DNA of 64,000 nucleotides. Source: Acetobacter garciniae (GTDB lineage Bacteria; Pseudomonadota; Alphaproteobacteria; Acetobacterales; Acetobacteraceae). The stretch spans positions 1 through 64,000 of the forward strand of contig NZ_JAFVMH010000004.1 in assembly GCF_017377735.1 (NCBI RefSeq). Direction: 5' to 3'. Position 1 is the first letter of the stretch, and each line of letters begins with the position of its first letter. A program made the position numbers and the translations under genes. The notes under the pieces are model-generated. The model was given only the letters and a program-made list of their open reading frames with translations. It made no database searches and had not been told where the DNA came from. Below, piece after piece: positions 62,323 to 64,000 of the stretch.

Positions 62323-62404
62323 TAAAAGTTTTTGGTGAAGCTTTTTTCAAAAAGCTTGAGGGATCGTCAATTTTTTTGAAAAAAGACGATACCTAAAAAC
62401 TTTG
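62323..62404 (+). repeat. Double-hairpin repeat element, copy 2
   Basis: Begins TAAAAGTTTTTGG and ends CCTAAAAACTTT, so the outer ends are inverted. Inside are AAGCTTTTTTCAAAAAGCTT and a second hairpin with ATCGTC/GACGAT stem. Same element as at 46480-46560, opposite orientation. Confidence 0.85.
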
Positions 62405-62426
62405 GGACTGGCATAGGTAGTAGTGA

Positions 62427-62804
62427 CGGGACGGGTTAGCCCATCTGGTAAGAATTTCATGAGCTTTGCGGGAGAGCCCGTATTGAACCGCTACTCGCAC
62501 TCGGCCAGGGAGAGGTGGAAGTCCTTACGTGGTATTCCCCCTGAGTGAAATGCCTGCTGTGATCGACGCGCTCATGATGGAACTCAGACACATCGAGCTT
62601 GTCGGAGGCATACCAGGAAACACCGTAAACGATTGAATCCGGTAGAACTTTCTGCCGGATGAGAGACATCAGCGTCCGATGCCCAGCATTATTGCGATTG
62701 ACGCCCACAAGTTCGGCTGCACTCCGTGCAGGCGTGCCCGCAACGAAGTGCTCCACAAGCCGTTTCTGGGTGCCAACAAGCAATCGTCTGCGACGACGTG
62801 CTTT
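62427..62804 (-). pseudogene. IS1595-type transposase remnant
   Basis: The - strand reads MKARRRRRLLVGTQKRLVEH then TPARSAAELVGVNRNNA, the N-terminus of IS1595-family transposases. It jumps straight to a C-terminal part (LPDSIVYGVSWYASDKLDVS, FHHERVDHSRHFTQGEY), so the middle of the enzyme is missing. A frameshift follows, and the continuing frame shows DFHLSLAECE, a stop in place of Trp, then RFN. Deleted, shifted and stopped, it cannot be active. Confidence 0.7.
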
Positions 62805-62974
62805 CATAAGGCATATCAAGCCTTTATCGGCTTACCTATGCCAGCCCCCAGACTTGACGTTCCCATTTGCCTCGGCAACTCAGGATATGCATCAATCCAA
62901 CCATAGAATGCTATTGTGGAAAAACGCGGCCACCGTCTTTTGTCAACAAAACCCAGGCGACAGAGAGAAGACAC

Positions 62975-63868
62975 ATGATCATAGACTTCAAGACATTAGA
63001 AGCTGTCCTTTGGATCGACCGACTTGGTAGCTTTCGTGCTGCCGCGGAAGCCCTGCATATGACACAGCCCGCAGTGTCGGTCAGAATTTCCCAATTGGAG
63101 ACAGCACTGGACGCTCGAGTATTCTACCGCGAACCCAAGTCCGTCACTTTGACGCCAGTTGGCATGACGCTTGTACATTACGCAAAGCAAATTCTCGAAT
63201 TAAGGGACGAACTGGTCGAAACGATCAAGGGACATCAGGAAGCCAGCGGCATTATCCGAATTGCCGCGATCGAGACCATAGCTCAGACATGGATCTCAGA
63301 CCTTCTCATGGAAATTCGACACAAATACCCGAATTTGACTGTCGATCTCGAAATCGCCATCTCTGACGAAATTTCACGCAAGATTACAAAAGGCATGGTG
63401 GATGTAGGTTTTTTTCTGGGCCCGGTGAACTCTCCCAAGATGATCGAAAGCGAATTATGCCGCTATGAAACCGCCCTGGTCGGAGAAGGCAGCCTGTCTT
63501 TTCAGAATGCTGATAAGCTTGATCTGGGCCAGGTACCGTCCATTTCCATTGTCACCATGTCTCGAAACACCATTCCTCATTCCGCGATAAGAAATTTTCT
63601 TGCGCGCGAGGGGATCGTCCATCACCGTGTCGATACGATGAGTTCCATACCCTCCATCCTGACGATCACGTTGCGTGGTGAGGGGCTGGCCCTATTACCC
63701 TATGCCGTCATGCGCGAATATCTCGCCAGCGGTAAACTCCGGGTCTTTGAAACAGGCATGAAGCTGCCGGTTCTGCGCTGCGTGGCAGGACGCCTGATCA
63801 ATCACGGATCGCCGGTTATCGAGGATATTGTCTCGATCGCCGAACGGGTATCCGCGTCTATTACCTAG
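62975..63868 (+). CDS. LysR-family transcriptional regulator
   Basis: 297 aa from ATG 62975. DFKTLEAVLWIDRLGSFRAA then AEALHMTQPAVSVRISQLET is the winged HTH; residues about 90-290 are the substrate-binding domain (IIRIAAIETIAQTWISDLLM). The target may be the convergent MFS transporter gene, but LysR genes usually control divergent neighbours, so this is uncertain. Confidence 0.85.
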   Translation: MIIDFKTLEAVLWIDRLGSFRAAAEALHMTQPAVSVRISQLETALDARVFYREPKSVTLTPVGMTLVHYAKQILELRDELVETIKGHQEASGIIRIAAIETIAQTWISDLLMEIRHKYPNLTVDLEIAISDEISRKITKGMVDVGFFLGPVNSPKMIESELCRYETALVGEGSLSFQNADKLDLGQVPSISIVTMSRNTIPHSAIRNFLAREGIVHHRVDTMSSIPSILTITLRGEGLALLPYAVMREYLASGKLRVFETGMKLPVLRCVAGRLINHGSPVIEDIVSIAERVSASIT

Positions 63869-64000
63869 AGGCGGACGTGGGGACCGCGCCCCGGCGTGCC
63901 AGTCCCCCCACAGTCAGCACCGCGCCAAGCAGGGCACATCCGGCGACCAAGAACACTCCGGCAAGAGGCGAGCCGAAATGATCACGCATCCATCCGATGC
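63861..64000 (-). CDS. MFS transporter, C-terminal end only
   Basis: A - strand frame entering at the right edge and ending at TAA 63863-63861 reads IGWMRDHFGSPLAGVFLVAG and a further hydrophobic segment, like the last two membrane helices of major facilitator proteins. It overlaps the LysR gene end by 8 nt (convergent). Substrate unknown. Confidence 0.6.
   Translation of the reverse strand, partial: IGWMRDHFGSPLAGVFLVAGCALLGAVLTVGGLARRGAVPTSASR

Noticed and set aside
62867..62974. Longer LysR start at 62867
   Set aside because: The extra 36 residues are cysteine- and basic-rich and unlike LysR N-termini; ATG 62975 starts right at the HTH domain.

Overview
The window joins a large part of a temperate, contractile-tailed (myovirus-type) prophage (1 to about 42130) to host chromosome (42131-64000). 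The chromosome looks like an acetic acid bacterium (Acetobacteraceae, probably Komagataeibacter/Gluconacetobacter or a close relative). It is GC-rich, carries a complete pqqABCDE cluster with a typical acetic-acid-bacterial PqqA, and has the alphaproteobacterial run argS-SPOR-scpA-scpB-tatB-tatC-serS next to dgt, an ErpA-type gene and xthA. The genus is inferred from gene content only.

Prophage layout. A phage integrase (41025-42065, + strand) ends 65 nt from the 3' end of an intact tRNA-Arg(CCG) gene (42131-42207, - strand), so this is one attachment junction; the other lies beyond base 1. A divergent cro-like/cI-like switch sits at 32429-33083. Leftward from it (- strand) run the early replication genes (two HTH genes, RusA, an O-like initiator, DnaB), a Q-position gene, and the late genes: GIY-YIG protein, terminase, portal, MuF, protease, cement, major capsid, connectors, sheath, tube, frameshifted tail chaperone, tape measure, baseplate and fibre. 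Rightward (+ strand) come cI with a two-gene cassette, then a second operator-controlled operon with a beta-helix protein, ERF recombinase, YqaJ exonuclease, DnaQ-like exonuclease, a PP-loop/PAPS-reductase-like protein, small zinc-ribbon proteins, an excisionase-like protein and integrase. No holin or endolysin gene was recognised, so lysis genes probably lie left of base 1.

Accessory insertions. The tail operon is interrupted between baseplate genes by a 5-kb island (about 3110-8120). It holds a BrnT toxin with two BrnA-type antitoxins, a stand-alone nuclease resembling the N-terminal domain of type I HsdR, and a region laid out like phage P22 immI: a divergent Mnt-like repressor, an Arc-like repressor and an antirepressor, followed by two unknown genes. 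Small zinc-ribbon genes on the opposite strand flank the tape-measure gene.

Control. Four 17-bp dyads of the form YGTGA-N7-TCACA occur as two pairs, each pair spaced exactly 35 bp, one in the cro/cI gap and one before the rightward operon; two of the four are identical. This suggests a lambda-like two-operator repressor circuit. Strong intrinsic terminators stand immediately before late genes at 26645 and 3120, which implies late antitermination.

Host side. From 42131: tRNA-Arg, an alpha/beta-hydrolase lipoprotein, a zinc-finger protein, a DsbD-like disulfide reductase, an SMR efflux protein, then serS/tatC/tatB/scpB/scpA/SPOR/argS/dgt on the - strand and erpA/xthA/pqqABCDE/nhaA on the + strand. 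An IS1595-type transposase remnant, a LysR regulator and the end of an MFS transporter gene follow. Two copies of an ~82-bp double-hairpin repeat lie in opposite orientation at 46480 and 62323.
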